DNA of 64,000 nt from Candidatus Promineifilum breve. GTDB taxonomy: Bacteria; Chloroflexota; Anaerolineae; Promineifilales; Promineifilaceae. Each line of letters begins with the position of its first letter. Within the stretch, counting starts at the first letter, position 1. Below are positions 8,632 through 16,933 of the stretch, piece after piece. The position numbers were made by a program, and so were the translations under genes. A model generated the notes under the pieces. The model made no database searches. It had not been told where the DNA came from and saw nothing but the letters and a program-made list of their open reading frames with translations. Location of the stretch: the NCBI RefSeq assembly GCF_900066015.1, contig NZ_LN890655.1, forward strand, positions 3,574,726 to 3,638,725, in the 5' to 3' direction.

Positions 8632-11088
8632 ATGCGCTCCCCCATCGCGGCGCAACTTCCTCGCTCTGCCACGGCCGCGCCGGCCGTCGATTCGCGCTTC
8701 TATCTCGCGCCGGTGGGCGGCATCGGCTGGCTGGCCGGCATCTGGCTGGCCGCCCGGCTAGACTTGCCCGTGGTCGCCTGGCTGGCCGTCGCCCTGCCGG
8801 TCATCGCCGGCGCTATCTTGTGGTGGCGGCGCGGCCGGGTCGGTCTGGCGCTGGCGGCCTGTGGGGCAATGGCTTTGGGCGGGGCGCGCTATGTGGCCTC
8901 GCTGCCCGTCCTGTCGCCGGCCATCGTTCAATATTACAACGGCGCGCAAGATGTCGTTATCCTGGGGCGGGTGATGGCCGAGCCGGAACGCGACGACCAC
9001 CGCGCCCGGCTGCGCATCGCCGCCTCGGAATTGGTCAGCGATGGCCGCGCCCGGCCGGTGGCCGGCGCTCTCCTGGTGGAGACCAACCGCTACCCGGCCA
9101 TTCCCTATGGGGCGACGGTGCGGTTGAGGGGCGACCTCGACGCGCCCATCGCCACCGGCAGCCCCAGCTACGCCGCCTATCTGGAGCGGCAGGGCCTGGG
9201 CAGCCTGATGTCCTTTCCCGCCGTCGAAATCGTCGCCACGGGCGGCGGCTCGCCCCTCTATCGGGCTATGCTGGGTCTGAAGGCGCGCGGCCGGGCGGCC
9301 ATCGTCGCCGCCTTGCCCGAACCCCACGCCGCGCTGCTGACCGGCATCCTCCTGGGCGACGACAGCGGCCTGCCTCGCGACCTCACCGACGATTTCCGCG
9401 CCACGGGCATGACCCACATCATCGCCATCTCCGGCTTCAATATTGCCGTCATCATCGGCCTGCTGGACCTGCTCACCGCCCCGGCCTTGCCTCGTCGCAC
9501 GGCAGCGGTGGTCATTATGATCTTGATATTTGCCTATGCCGCCCTGGTTGGGGCGACGGCCTCGGTGGTGCGGGCGGCGATCATGGGGGCTACCTATCTG
9601 GCCGGGCTGCGCCTGCTGGGGCGGCCGTCGCTGGCCGTGGCCGGTCTGTTCACGGCCGCCTTCCTGATGACGCTGGCCGGCCCCAACACCCTGTGGGACG
9701 TGGGCTTCCAATTGAGCTTCGCGGCGACGCTGGGCCTCATGCTCTTTGCCGGGCCGTGGTCGCGCCGGGTCGATCGGGGCGTGGCCGCGTTGTTTGCCGC
9801 CGATACCCGGCCCTGGATTGCCAAGTGGACGACCGAGCTTCTCATCGTCACCCTGGCCGCGCAGGTGCTGACGGTTCCCCTGTTGCTCTATCATTTTGGC
9901 CGGTTCTCGCCGGCCAGCCTGCCGGCCAACCTGCTGGCCTTGCCCGTCCAACCGCTGGTCATGTTCACCGGCGGTCTGACGATGGTCGCCGGGGCGGTGT
10001 GGCCCGCGGCCGGGCCAATCGTCGCGCCGCCGGCCTGGCTCTTTCTCGACTATACCATCGGCGTGATTCACCTGCTGGCGCGACTGCCGGGCGCGTCGCT
10101 GCCCCTGACCCTGTCGGGAACGGGCTTGGTGGCCGTCTATGCGCTCATCGCGGCCGGCGTCGGGCTGGCCGCGGTCGCCCGGCGGCCAACCGTGGCCGTC
10201 TCGCTGCGGCGGCCCACCACCGGACGAATTTTGGCGGGGGTTGTGATCATCGCTGTCGCCGCGGGCCTGGCCGTGGCCTGGAACGCCCAGCGGCCCGACG
10301 GCCGCCTCCACGTCGCTTTCCTGGACGTGGGTCAGGGGGACGCGATCTTGATTCAGACGCCGGGCGGCCGGCAACTGCTGGTCGATGGCGGCTACACCGC
10401 CAGCGACACGCTCGATCAATTGGGCCGCCACATGCCGTTCTGGGATCGCTCCATCGATCTGGTGATCGCCACTCACCCCGACGCCGACCACGTGGCCGGG
10501 CTGGTCGAGGTCGTGGAGCGCTATCGCATTGGCGGCCTGATCACCAACGGCGCGGTCGAGGCCAACGATTCGGCCTACGCGGCGCTATTGGCCGCGGCCG
10601 AGTCCCGCGGCGTCCTCGTCCACCCGGCGCAAATTGGCGAGACCGTGGGCCTGGATGAGGGCGTGGAATTGCGAATTCTGCACACCGCCGAATCGCCGGC
10701 GGCCGCCGACGATAACGAAGCCTCGGTCGTGGCCCGCCTGACCTATGGTGAACTGTCTTTGTTGCTGACCGGCGACGCCGAGGAAGCGGCCGAGGCCGGC
10801 CTGCTGGATAGCCACACGCCATTGGCGTCGGTCATCCTGAAGGCCGGTCATCATGGGGCCGATACGTCCAGCAGCGCCGCCTTCCTGCAGGCCGTCGCGC
10901 CCCAAATCGTCATCATCTCCGCCGGGCGCGAGAATCGCTACGGCCATCCCCACCCGGCCATGCTGGCCCGCGCCGCGGCCATTGGGGCGACCGTCTTGCG
11001 CACCGACGAATACGGCACGCTGGAGGTCACCAGCGATGGGGCGCGGATGTGGTGGTCGGCCGAACGCGAGGCCGCCCCAGTGCCCTAG
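8632..11088 (+). CDS. comEC: DNA internalization-related competence protein ComEC/Rec2
   Basis: 818 residues. ComEC is the inner-membrane channel that carries single-stranded DNA into the cytoplasm during natural transformation. An N-terminal membrane segment pair and DUF4131 (about 1-200) are followed by the multi-helix competence domain (about 225-500, including GILLGDDSGLP, AISGFNIAVI and the FQLSFAATLGL region). A C-terminal metallo-beta-lactamase-like domain (about 555-805) contains FLDVGQGDA, the metal motif THPDADH at 614-620, and LKAGHHGA. It is full length. No comEA is adjacent. A perfect TATAAT ends 5 bases before the ATG and there is no Shine-Dalgarno, suggesting leaderless translation. 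Confidence 0.95.
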   Translation: MRSPIAAQLPRSATAAPAVDSRFYLAPVGGIGWLAGIWLAARLDLPVVAWLAVALPVIAGAILWWRRGRVGLALAACGAMALGGARYVASLPVLSPAIVQYYNGAQDVVILGRVMAEPERDDHRARLRIAASELVSDGRARPVAGALLVETNRYPAIPYGATVRLRGDLDAPIATGSPSYAAYLERQGLGSLMSFPAVEIVATGGGSPLYRAMLGLKARGRAAIVAALPEPHAALLTGILLGDDSGLPRDLTDDFRATGMTHIIAISGFNIAVIIGLLDLLTAPALPRRTAAVVIMILIFAYAALVGATASVVRAAIMGATYLAGLRLLGRPSLAVAGLFTAAFLMTLAGPNTLWDVGFQLSFAATLGLMLFAGPWSRRVDRGVAALFAADTRPWIAKWTTELLIVTLAAQVLTVPLLLYHFGRFSPASLPANLLALPVQPLVMFTGGLTMVAGAVWPAAGPIVAPPAWLFLDYTIGVIHLLARLPGASLPLTLSGTGLVAVYALIAAGVGLAAVARRPTVAVSLRRPTTGRILAGVVIIAVAAGLAVAWNAQRPDGRLHVAFLDVGQGDAILIQTPGGRQLLVDGGYTASDTLDQLGRHMPFWDRSIDLVIATHPDADHVAGLVEVVERYRIGGLITNGAVEANDSAYAALLAAAESRGVLVHPAQIGETVGLDEGVELRILHTAESPAAADDNEASVVARLTYGELSLLLTGDAEEAAEAGLLDSHTPLASVILKAGHHGADTSSSAAFLQAVAPQIVIISAGRENRYGHPHPAMLARAAAIGATVLRTDEYGTLEVTSDGARMWWSAEREAAPVP

Positions 11089-11089
11089 G

Positions 11090-11119
11090 CTCCTCTCGCT
11101 GAGCACCGCTTGAGAGGAG
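11090..11119 (+). terminator. hairpin downstream of comEC
   Basis: CTCCTCTC/GAGAGGAG forms an 8-bp perfect stem starting right after the comEC stop. There is no T-tract, so it may be an imperfect terminator or an RNA-stabilising hairpin. Confidence 0.4.
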
Positions 11120-11177
11120 TGGCGGGCTGCCAGGAAGCGGCTACAATCCTCGGCGACAGGCCATTAAGGTGTTTAAT

Positions 11178-12695
11178 TTGGCAACGAAGCGTTTCTTGTT
11201 CCGGGGCTTGGCCTCGCTGGTACTCCTGTTCGCTGTGGGTTGTAATCGCCCCAACGGCGCGGCTTCCGATACGCCCACGGAAACGGTAGCGGTTAGCGAC
11301 ACCACGCCAATGCCCACGCTATCGCCCGAGCCGCCCCCCACCGCCACGCCAACCCCCGAACCCACGCCCATCGCCCCCGGCGTGGTGATTGAAGATCAAC
11401 CTCTCGACGAAAGCGGCGTGCTCATCGCCGCCCAGGTGGCGCTGCCCGGCCCGGGCTGGCTGGTTATCTATCGCGCCGTGGATGGCGCGGCGGAGAGCGT
11501 GATCGGTCAAGTGCCGCTGGCGGCCGGCATCCATGAAAACGTCGAAATCAGCGTGGCTACGGACAATGTGACCGTCCAGCTTTTTGCCGGTGTCCACATG
11601 GATGTGGGCGCGGAGGGGGTCTTCGACTTCCCCGGCGAGGATGAACCCTATCCGGGCGAACCGGAGGCGTCGTTTACGGTCGATCTCCTGCTGCCGCAGC
11701 CGCGCGTCGAAGCGGCCGATCAGGCCGTGGCCGAAGATGGCGTGGTTTCGCTGGCGCTGGTCGAGGCGTTGCGGCCGACCTGGGTCCTTATCCATACCGT
11801 GGAGGATGGTCAGATCGGCCCGGCTATCGGCGGGCGGCTGCTGACGCCGGGATTGCACGAGGATGTGGCCCTGACGATCGATTGGCGGCGGGCCACGCCG
11901 GCCCTCTATGCCGTGTTGCACGAAGACGATGGCGAAATGGGCGTGCTGGATTATCCGGCCGGCGACATGCCCCTGTTGCAAGGCGGCGAACCTATTTTGG
12001 CCGCTTTCAAGGCCACTTACCCGCCGGAAGTGCTGGTCTATGACCAGCCGATCATTGACGGCACGATCATGGTTGAGCGCGCCATCAGCGAGGGGCCGGG
12101 CTGGGTTGTCATCTACAACGAGGCCGACGGGCAGCCCGGCTTCATTGTTGGCTCTGCGCCGCTCCAGGACGGCCTGAACGAAGCCATTGTGGTCGAATTG
12201 CGCGAGTCGGCCGTCACCACGCAGCTGTTCGCCTGGCTCCATCAGGACACCACGCCAGGCGATGCGTTCAACTTTCCCGGCCAGGATCCGCCTGTCCTCT
12301 ATAACAATCGTATGCCACGGGCGGCGGCCTTCCGCACCGACCTGGGCGCGCAAGCTTTTGTCAACGATCAGCGCCTGGGCGAAGACGGCACGGTCACCAT
12401 CGCTACCATCGTCATCCCGGCCCCGGCCTGGGCCTTGGTCTATAGCGACAACGATGGTCAGACCGGCGAGTTGCTCGGTCAGACGTGGGTTCCGGCGGGT
12501 GTCAACCGGAATGTGGCGGTCGAAATCGATCCGTCGACCGCGGCCGGCCCCCTTCATCTGGTCATGGTTTGGGATGACGGCGCGGCCGAGGAATTGGAAA
12601 CGCCCGACATCGATCCGCCGTTGACCGGCGACAACAACCGGCCGCTCAACATCCCCTTTGCTCTCCTGGAAGCGCTACCGGCCGCCGGCGAATAA
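11178..12695 (+). CDS. lipoprotein with four DUF7282-like repeats
   Basis: 505 residues, exported and lipid-anchored. A basic N-terminus and hydrophobic stretch end in a lipobox (LLFAVGC), then a TPTPEPTP-type extracellular spacer. The rest is four repeats of about 105 residues. Each begins with VxDQxLxEDG, has a PxPGWxVIYxxxDGxxGxxIG core, then GxNxxVxVEL and ending LHxDxGxxGVFDFPG. This pattern matches DUF7282, a beta-sandwich domain of unknown function in archaeal and Chloroflexota surface proteins. I prefer TTG 11178, which has AAGGTG 6 bases upstream, over GTG 11169, which overlaps that sequence. Function is unknown; a surface adhesion or binding role is a guess. Confidence 0.8.
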   Translation: MATKRFLFRGLASLVLLFAVGCNRPNGAASDTPTETVAVSDTTPMPTLSPEPPPTATPTPEPTPIAPGVVIEDQPLDESGVLIAAQVALPGPGWLVIYRAVDGAAESVIGQVPLAAGIHENVEISVATDNVTVQLFAGVHMDVGAEGVFDFPGEDEPYPGEPEASFTVDLLLPQPRVEAADQAVAEDGVVSLALVEALRPTWVLIHTVEDGQIGPAIGGRLLTPGLHEDVALTIDWRRATPALYAVLHEDDGEMGVLDYPAGDMPLLQGGEPILAAFKATYPPEVLVYDQPIIDGTIMVERAISEGPGWVVIYNEADGQPGFIVGSAPLQDGLNEAIVVELRESAVTTQLFAWLHQDTTPGDAFNFPGQDPPVLYNNRMPRAAAFRTDLGAQAFVNDQRLGEDGTVTIATIVIPAPAWALVYSDNDGQTGELLGQTWVPAGVNRNVAVEIDPSTAAGPLHLVMVWDDGAAEELETPDIDPPLTGDNNRPLNIPFALLEALPAAGE

Positions 12696-13001
12696 TTTGG
12701 CCGTCGCCACGCCCCTCTTCTGCCGGCGTCCCAGCCCGCCACGCGCCCCATACGTGATTTCACTACGCCTTCATGGCCTAGCGATCAAACATTTCACGTA
12801 CAATTCATGTTCGCAATCGCTGTACTGTGGCAATATTTCATTGAGTTGAAAGACGGCGATCCCCATCAACAGGCGTCGATCCATCTACTCTGTCGGCGGC
12901 ATGAGTCGGGCAGACCGAACTTAATCCACCCCTTGAGCGCGCCGGCGCGCGAATTCTATTTCTTACATTTCGACATCTTTGATGCCTAAGGAGTTCTCCC
13001 G
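12696..13001. other. non-coding stretch upstream of the coiled-coil gene
   Basis: 306 bases with no credible gene. A TTGAGC and a CTATTT 17 bases apart near 12935-12960 could be a weak promoter for the next gene. GCGCCGGCGCGC between them is a near-palindrome. AAGGAG just before 13002 is the Shine-Dalgarno. I see nothing else. Confidence 0.4.
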
Positions 13002-15467
13002 ATGTCTATCAGTGCCAATACTGCACAGACGCGCGAACTAACCGAGTTGCGGAACCACTTGAAGTGGCTGGACGAGGAGCGCCGGAAATCCGGTCGCAAG
13101 ATGGCCGAGCTGGAACAAAAACTGGCCCAGCAAGGGCGCGATCTGGCCGACCGCGATCACAAGATTCAAGAGCTGGAGTGGCACGTCGCCAACTTTACCG
13201 AACGCTTTGAGCGCATGCCGGACCTCGATACCAACACGGCCGGCACCGAGCAGCGCCTGCAAGATTTGGAGTGGCATCTGTCGAATCTGAACACCCAGTT
13301 GACGACGCGGCTGCCCATGATGGATGAAGAACGGGCACGCCTCTCCGACGAGGTAAATCGCAATCTGGCCGCCGTGCAGGAACGCGCCGAGGCCGGGCAG
13401 TCCTTGCTGGAAAGCCGCCTGCGCACGGAGATCGTCCAGTTGCGCGACGCCGACCAACAAAACGCGCTGAGCCAACGCCAGGAAGAGCAAATGCGCACGG
13501 TCGCTGAGTTGCAGCAGCAATATACCGCCCTGCAACAACAGACCGCGTTAGCCCTGCAACAACAGACCGCGTTAGCCCTGCAACAACAGACCGCGTTGAG
13601 CGAAGAACTGGAGCACCGCTACGCCGGGTTGCAACAGCAATTCCCGGCCTTCGATCAACTCGCCCATACGGTTGTCAGGCTGCAAGAACAAGTGCAGGCC
13701 ATCGATGTGGTGGATCGCAAAACGGCCGTTCTGCAGGAGAGTGTCGCCGTTCTCTCCGGCCAACTGCGCGAGCGCACCGTCAGCCTGGCCGCCGATGCAC
13801 AGACCAATATCAGCGCGCTGGCCTCACGCCTCCAGGAACACCTGGATGATATGACCGGCGAACAACAGGCGCGTCTCGATCTGTTTGCCGCCGATTGGCA
13901 GGCCAGGTTGGACGCTTTGCCGGCGGCCACTGATGATCCCGCGCCGGAACTGCTGTCACTCAACCAGCGGCTTGATGAATTGGCCCAGAGCCGGCAACAG
14001 TGGCAAGCCGACCGGGCGCAAACGGCGCGCCAGATCGACGAACTGGCCCAGACTCAGCAGCAATGGCAGCAAGAGCGGGCACAAACGGCGCGCCAGATCG
14101 ATGAACTGGCCCAGATTCAGCAGCAATGGCAACAAGAGCGGGCGCAAATGACGCGCCAGATTGACGAACTGGCCCAAGGCCAGCCGCAATGGCAACAGGA
14201 GCGGGCGCAAACGACGCGCCAGATCGAAGAACTGGCCCAGAGCCAGCAACAATTGCAACTCGAACGGGCCCAATTGGCCCGCGAGATCGACGAACTGAAC
14301 GAGACCATTGGCCCACTGCAATCGCGCGTGCTCGACCTGGTGGCCCTCGTTGATCGATCAACCCAGCTAGAGGAGAACCTGGCGCTGGTGCGGAGCAATC
14401 TGGCGAGCGTGGAAGAGAACGTGAGTAAGCTCGGCCACGTGCGCGAAGTGATGCCAATTCTGGATCGACTGGAGCAAGAGCTGGAACTGCGCCAGGCCGA
14501 AGAGGTGCGTCTGTCGAACCTCATCGGCACGCAGGAAAACCGCTATGCGCCTCTGGCCGCCGCGTTGGAAGAGGCCGGCGCTATCGCCAACGGTCTGCTC
14601 AGCCGGGTGTCGGAATCGGAGCGGCAAATCGAGGAGATGCGCGGCAGTGTCCGTGACTTCAACGACAACTGGAAGCCGGCGCTGAGCGAAGCCAACCGCC
14701 GCCTCACGGCCATCGCCGAGAAGAACACGGTGCTCAGCAACAACATTATGAAGGCCGAGGCGGGATTGCAAGCCGTCACGGGCGATCAATCTGAAATGCG
14801 CGAGACTGTCATCGACCTGACCGACGAAATCCGCCGCAACCGGGGCGACGTGGCCCGGCAATTGGAAGGCTGGCAGGTCACGCTGGATGAGAACAAGGAC
14901 ACCATCGAACGCTTCACCCAGCAGTGGATCACGCTGAGCAACCAGTACAAAGAGGCGCGCATGGCCGTCCAGAACTTCGCCCACTGGCAGAAGCAACTGG
15001 AGCAGCAGAAGCGCGAAGCCTCGGAGATGTTGCGCCTCGAATCGAACCGGATGCAGTCGCGCTGGGACGGGTTCCTGCTGGAGATTCAGGAAAAGCTGAA
15101 GAACTTCGAGTTGGAATTGAATCAGAAATGGCAGGCGTTCGAGCTGGAGAACGAGCAGAAATGGTCGAGCGCCCGGCGCAGCGAACAACTCCGCCACGAG
15201 GAACTGGCCTCGGTGGATGAACTCATCCAGAAATTGCAGCAGGACAACAGGAATTTGATCTGGCGCGTGCAGGCCGCCCAGGCCGACGCCATCAAGAAGT
15301 GGCCGCGGCTGTTGATGGAAGAGGTCGAGAAGGCGGTGGAACTCAATCCCAATCGCCGTCTGACCTCGTCCGGGAGCGCGCCACGGGCTGACATGAGCGT
15401 CGTGGATGCCATCGAGCAAGGTCTCATCACCATCGATTACAACGACGACGCGGCGATCGATCTGTAG
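13002..15467 (+). CDS. large coiled-coil protein with heptad-based internal repeats
   Basis: 821 residues, almost entirely predicted coiled coil, with no signal peptide or membrane helix. Residues about 176-199 are three exact copies of ALQQQTAL (24-bp DNA repeat). Residues about 323-430 contain about five copies of a 21-residue unit, DELAQ-QQWQQERAQ-ARQI, three heptads long, with strongly conserved DNA. The N-terminal third has two ELEWHxxNxxxxF segments. The C-terminus (DAIEQGLITIDYNDDAAIDL) is not repetitive. AAGGAG precedes the ATG. It is followed by the pentapeptide-repeat membrane protein and is probably co-expressed. It could be a cytoskeletal or scaffold protein. I do not recognise a named family. 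Confidence 0.8.
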   Translation: MSISANTAQTRELTELRNHLKWLDEERRKSGRKMAELEQKLAQQGRDLADRDHKIQELEWHVANFTERFERMPDLDTNTAGTEQRLQDLEWHLSNLNTQLTTRLPMMDEERARLSDEVNRNLAAVQERAEAGQSLLESRLRTEIVQLRDADQQNALSQRQEEQMRTVAELQQQYTALQQQTALALQQQTALALQQQTALSEELEHRYAGLQQQFPAFDQLAHTVVRLQEQVQAIDVVDRKTAVLQESVAVLSGQLRERTVSLAADAQTNISALASRLQEHLDDMTGEQQARLDLFAADWQARLDALPAATDDPAPELLSLNQRLDELAQSRQQWQADRAQTARQIDELAQTQQQWQQERAQTARQIDELAQIQQQWQQERAQMTRQIDELAQGQPQWQQERAQTTRQIEELAQSQQQLQLERAQLAREIDELNETIGPLQSRVLDLVALVDRSTQLEENLALVRSNLASVEENVSKLGHVREVMPILDRLEQELELRQAEEVRLSNLIGTQENRYAPLAAALEEAGAIANGLLSRVSESERQIEEMRGSVRDFNDNWKPALSEANRRLTAIAEKNTVLSNNIMKAEAGLQAVTGDQSEMRETVIDLTDEIRRNRGDVARQLEGWQVTLDENKDTIERFTQQWITLSNQYKEARMAVQNFAHWQKQLEQQKREASEMLRLESNRMQSRWDGFLLEIQEKLKNFELELNQKWQAFELENEQKWSSARRSEQLRHEELASVDELIQKLQQDNRNLIWRVQAAQADAIKKWPRLLMEEVEKAVELNPNRRLTSSGSAPRADMSVVDAIEQGLITIDYNDDAAIDL
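13527..13598. repeat. 24-bp tandem repeat, three copies, in coding sequence
   Basis: Three in-frame copies of a 24-bp unit encoding ALQQQTAL, the first two identical at DNA level, the third diverging at its end. Such recent duplication implies that coiled-coil length varies between strains. Confidence 0.75.
13967..14295. repeat. 63-bp in-frame repeat, about five copies
   Basis: About five copies of a 63-bp unit encoding 21 residues (three heptads), nearly identical in sequence. It extends a coiled coil without changing its phase. Confidence 0.75.
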
Positions 15468-15482
15468 ACGGAACTCGTTCAA

Positions 15483-15508
15483 CGCCGGCCGGTCACAACC
15501 GGCCGGCG
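15483..15508 (+). promoter_or_regulatory. strong hairpin between the coiled-coil and pentapeptide genes
   Basis: Perfect 11-bp GC-rich stem CGCCGGCCGGT with loop CACA, followed by GTCGAACTTTTC. It lies 16 bases after the upstream stop and 30 before the next ATG. It may attenuate read-through or protect mRNA. Confidence 0.5.
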
Positions 15509-15537
15509 GTCGAACTTTTCGGAGGTAGCGGAGTATC

Positions 15538-16668
15538 ATGGCCGGTAATCAAAAAGGCTTGAGTATTCAGGTAATCGTTGGCATTTTGTTGGTATTGGCC
15601 CTGTTCCTGGGGTGGTTGGGCTATCAGCCGGGCACGCTGCTCAACGAGTATGCCCGCGGGTTGGGCCTGACGTTGCTGGGCGTGGCGCTGGTGGTCTATC
15701 TGACCGATTCACTCGGCCACCGCCGCGAACAACAACTGATGACCTATCTGGAGGACCAGCGCAAGGCCCAGGAAGACGCGCAACTGGCCCGTGAAGGCCA
15801 ACTGGCCAAGACGCAGTTGATCCGCGAGATCGCCAGTGGTGATGCCGGTCTGGCAACGCGGGCCATCCGCGAACTGGACAGCAAGGGCTGGCTGACCGAT
15901 GGCACGTTGGCCAATACCCATCTGGCCTCGGCCAATCTGAAAGGGGCCAATCTGGGCTGGGTTAATTTGAGCGGCGCCTTCCTGAGCCGCATCAATCTAC
16001 AGGGAGCCGACGTGAGCTACGGCAATTTCAGCGGCGCCAACATGAGCGACGCGCTGCTGGGTCGCGCCAATCTGGACCTGGCCGACATGACCGAAACCGA
16101 TTTGCGCGGTGCCGACATCAGCCTCGGCTCGCTGAATGAGACCAACCTGACCGGCGCGGCGCTGGAAGGGGCGATCCTGAGCGGCGCGGCGATGGTCGAG
16201 GCCAATCTGACCAAGGCCCAGGGCGAGCGCGTGGCGCTGAACGGCGCAAATCTGGAGCGCGCCAACCTGGTCGAGGCCAATCTGGCCTATGCCAATATGG
16301 AGCGGGCCACGCTGATCGGCGCCAACCTCGGCTGGGCCAATCTGGGCAAGGTCAATCTGGAGAAGGCCAATTTGTCGGAGGCCAATCTGAGCGGGGCCAA
16401 TCTGGACGATGCCCGGCTGCACGGCGCGAATCTGTCCGGCGCGTTCCTCTTCGGCGCGCGCGTCTCGCTCAAGGCGCTCTCGACGGCCAAGACGCTGGCC
16501 AACGCCACGATGCCCGACGGCACCAAGTATGAGGACTGGATTCGCCGCCAGTCGGGCGAATACGTCGCCCCGACGCCGGCCGCGCCTCCGGCTCCCATCA
16601 GTTCGGCCACCTACGGCGTGGCCGAGTCGCCGCTGGATTACGTGCCGACGGCCGAAGAAATCTTCTAA
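15538..16668 (+). CDS. membrane-anchored pentapeptide-repeat protein
   Basis: 376 residues. Two N-terminal membrane helices (about 8-28 and 38-58) are followed by a charged helical linker (about 60-125). Then come about 40 A(N/D)Lxx pentapeptide repeats (about 127-320), which fold as a right-handed quadrilateral beta-helix. The tail is Pro/Ala-rich. The function of such membrane-tethered pentapeptide proteins is unknown; they usually act in protein-protein contacts. GGAGGT lies about 12 bases before the ATG. It is 70 bases downstream of the coiled-coil gene and ends at a strong terminator, so the two form a unit. Confidence 0.88.
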   Translation: MAGNQKGLSIQVIVGILLVLALFLGWLGYQPGTLLNEYARGLGLTLLGVALVVYLTDSLGHRREQQLMTYLEDQRKAQEDAQLAREGQLAKTQLIREIASGDAGLATRAIRELDSKGWLTDGTLANTHLASANLKGANLGWVNLSGAFLSRINLQGADVSYGNFSGANMSDALLGRANLDLADMTETDLRGADISLGSLNETNLTGAALEGAILSGAAMVEANLTKAQGERVALNGANLERANLVEANLAYANMERATLIGANLGWANLGKVNLEKANLSEANLSGANLDDARLHGANLSGAFLFGARVSLKALSTAKTLANATMPDGTKYEDWIRRQSGEYVAPTPAAPPAPISSATYGVAESPLDYVPTAEEIF

Positions 16669-16728
16669 AGGCAATCTACTCCCGCAGCCTCGACCCCACC
16701 ACGGCGTTCCGGGAAACCTCCCCCAAAA

Positions 16729-16762
16729 CAAAAGCCCTGTGTGTTTCCACACAGGGCTTTTG
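16729..16762 (+). terminator. strong intrinsic terminator after the pentapeptide gene
   Basis: Perfect 15-bp stem CAAAAGCCCTGTGTG, loop TTTC, closing CACACAGGGCTTTTG, then TCTTT. Its A and T flanks mean it could work in both directions. Confidence 0.85.
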
Positions 16763-16767
16763 TCTTT

Positions 16768-16813
16768 GCACCGCAGCGCCACTAGCTCTCACGAGGAGGC
16801 GGCGCTACGGTGC
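16768..16813. repeat. inverted repeat in the convergent gap
   Basis: GCACCGCAGCGCC pairs with GGCGCTACGGTGC with one mismatch across a 20-base loop. It lies between the terminator and the class V aminotransferase gene. From 16814 to 16933 I see nothing except a CACCTCCTTAG string that matches anti-Shine-Dalgarno sense. Confidence 0.5.
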
Positions 16814-16933
16814 AGGTTAAGACATAACTACTCATATACACCACCTCCTTAGTTAAAGATGGCTGGCGACCGAAGCCGCGAATAATATGAAAGATTATGG
16901 CATACCCATTGGCGTATGTCAATACGCGCTCAT

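Noticed and set aside
8625-10658. A 677-codon frame overlapping comEC on the same strand
   Set aside because: Arg/Gly/Pro-rich with no domain. It is the out-of-frame shadow of the well-supported comEC in GC-rich DNA.
12807-12989. A 60-codon frame in the gap before the coiled-coil gene
   Set aside because: No Shine-Dalgarno, no recognisable family, and composition unlike neighbouring coding DNA.
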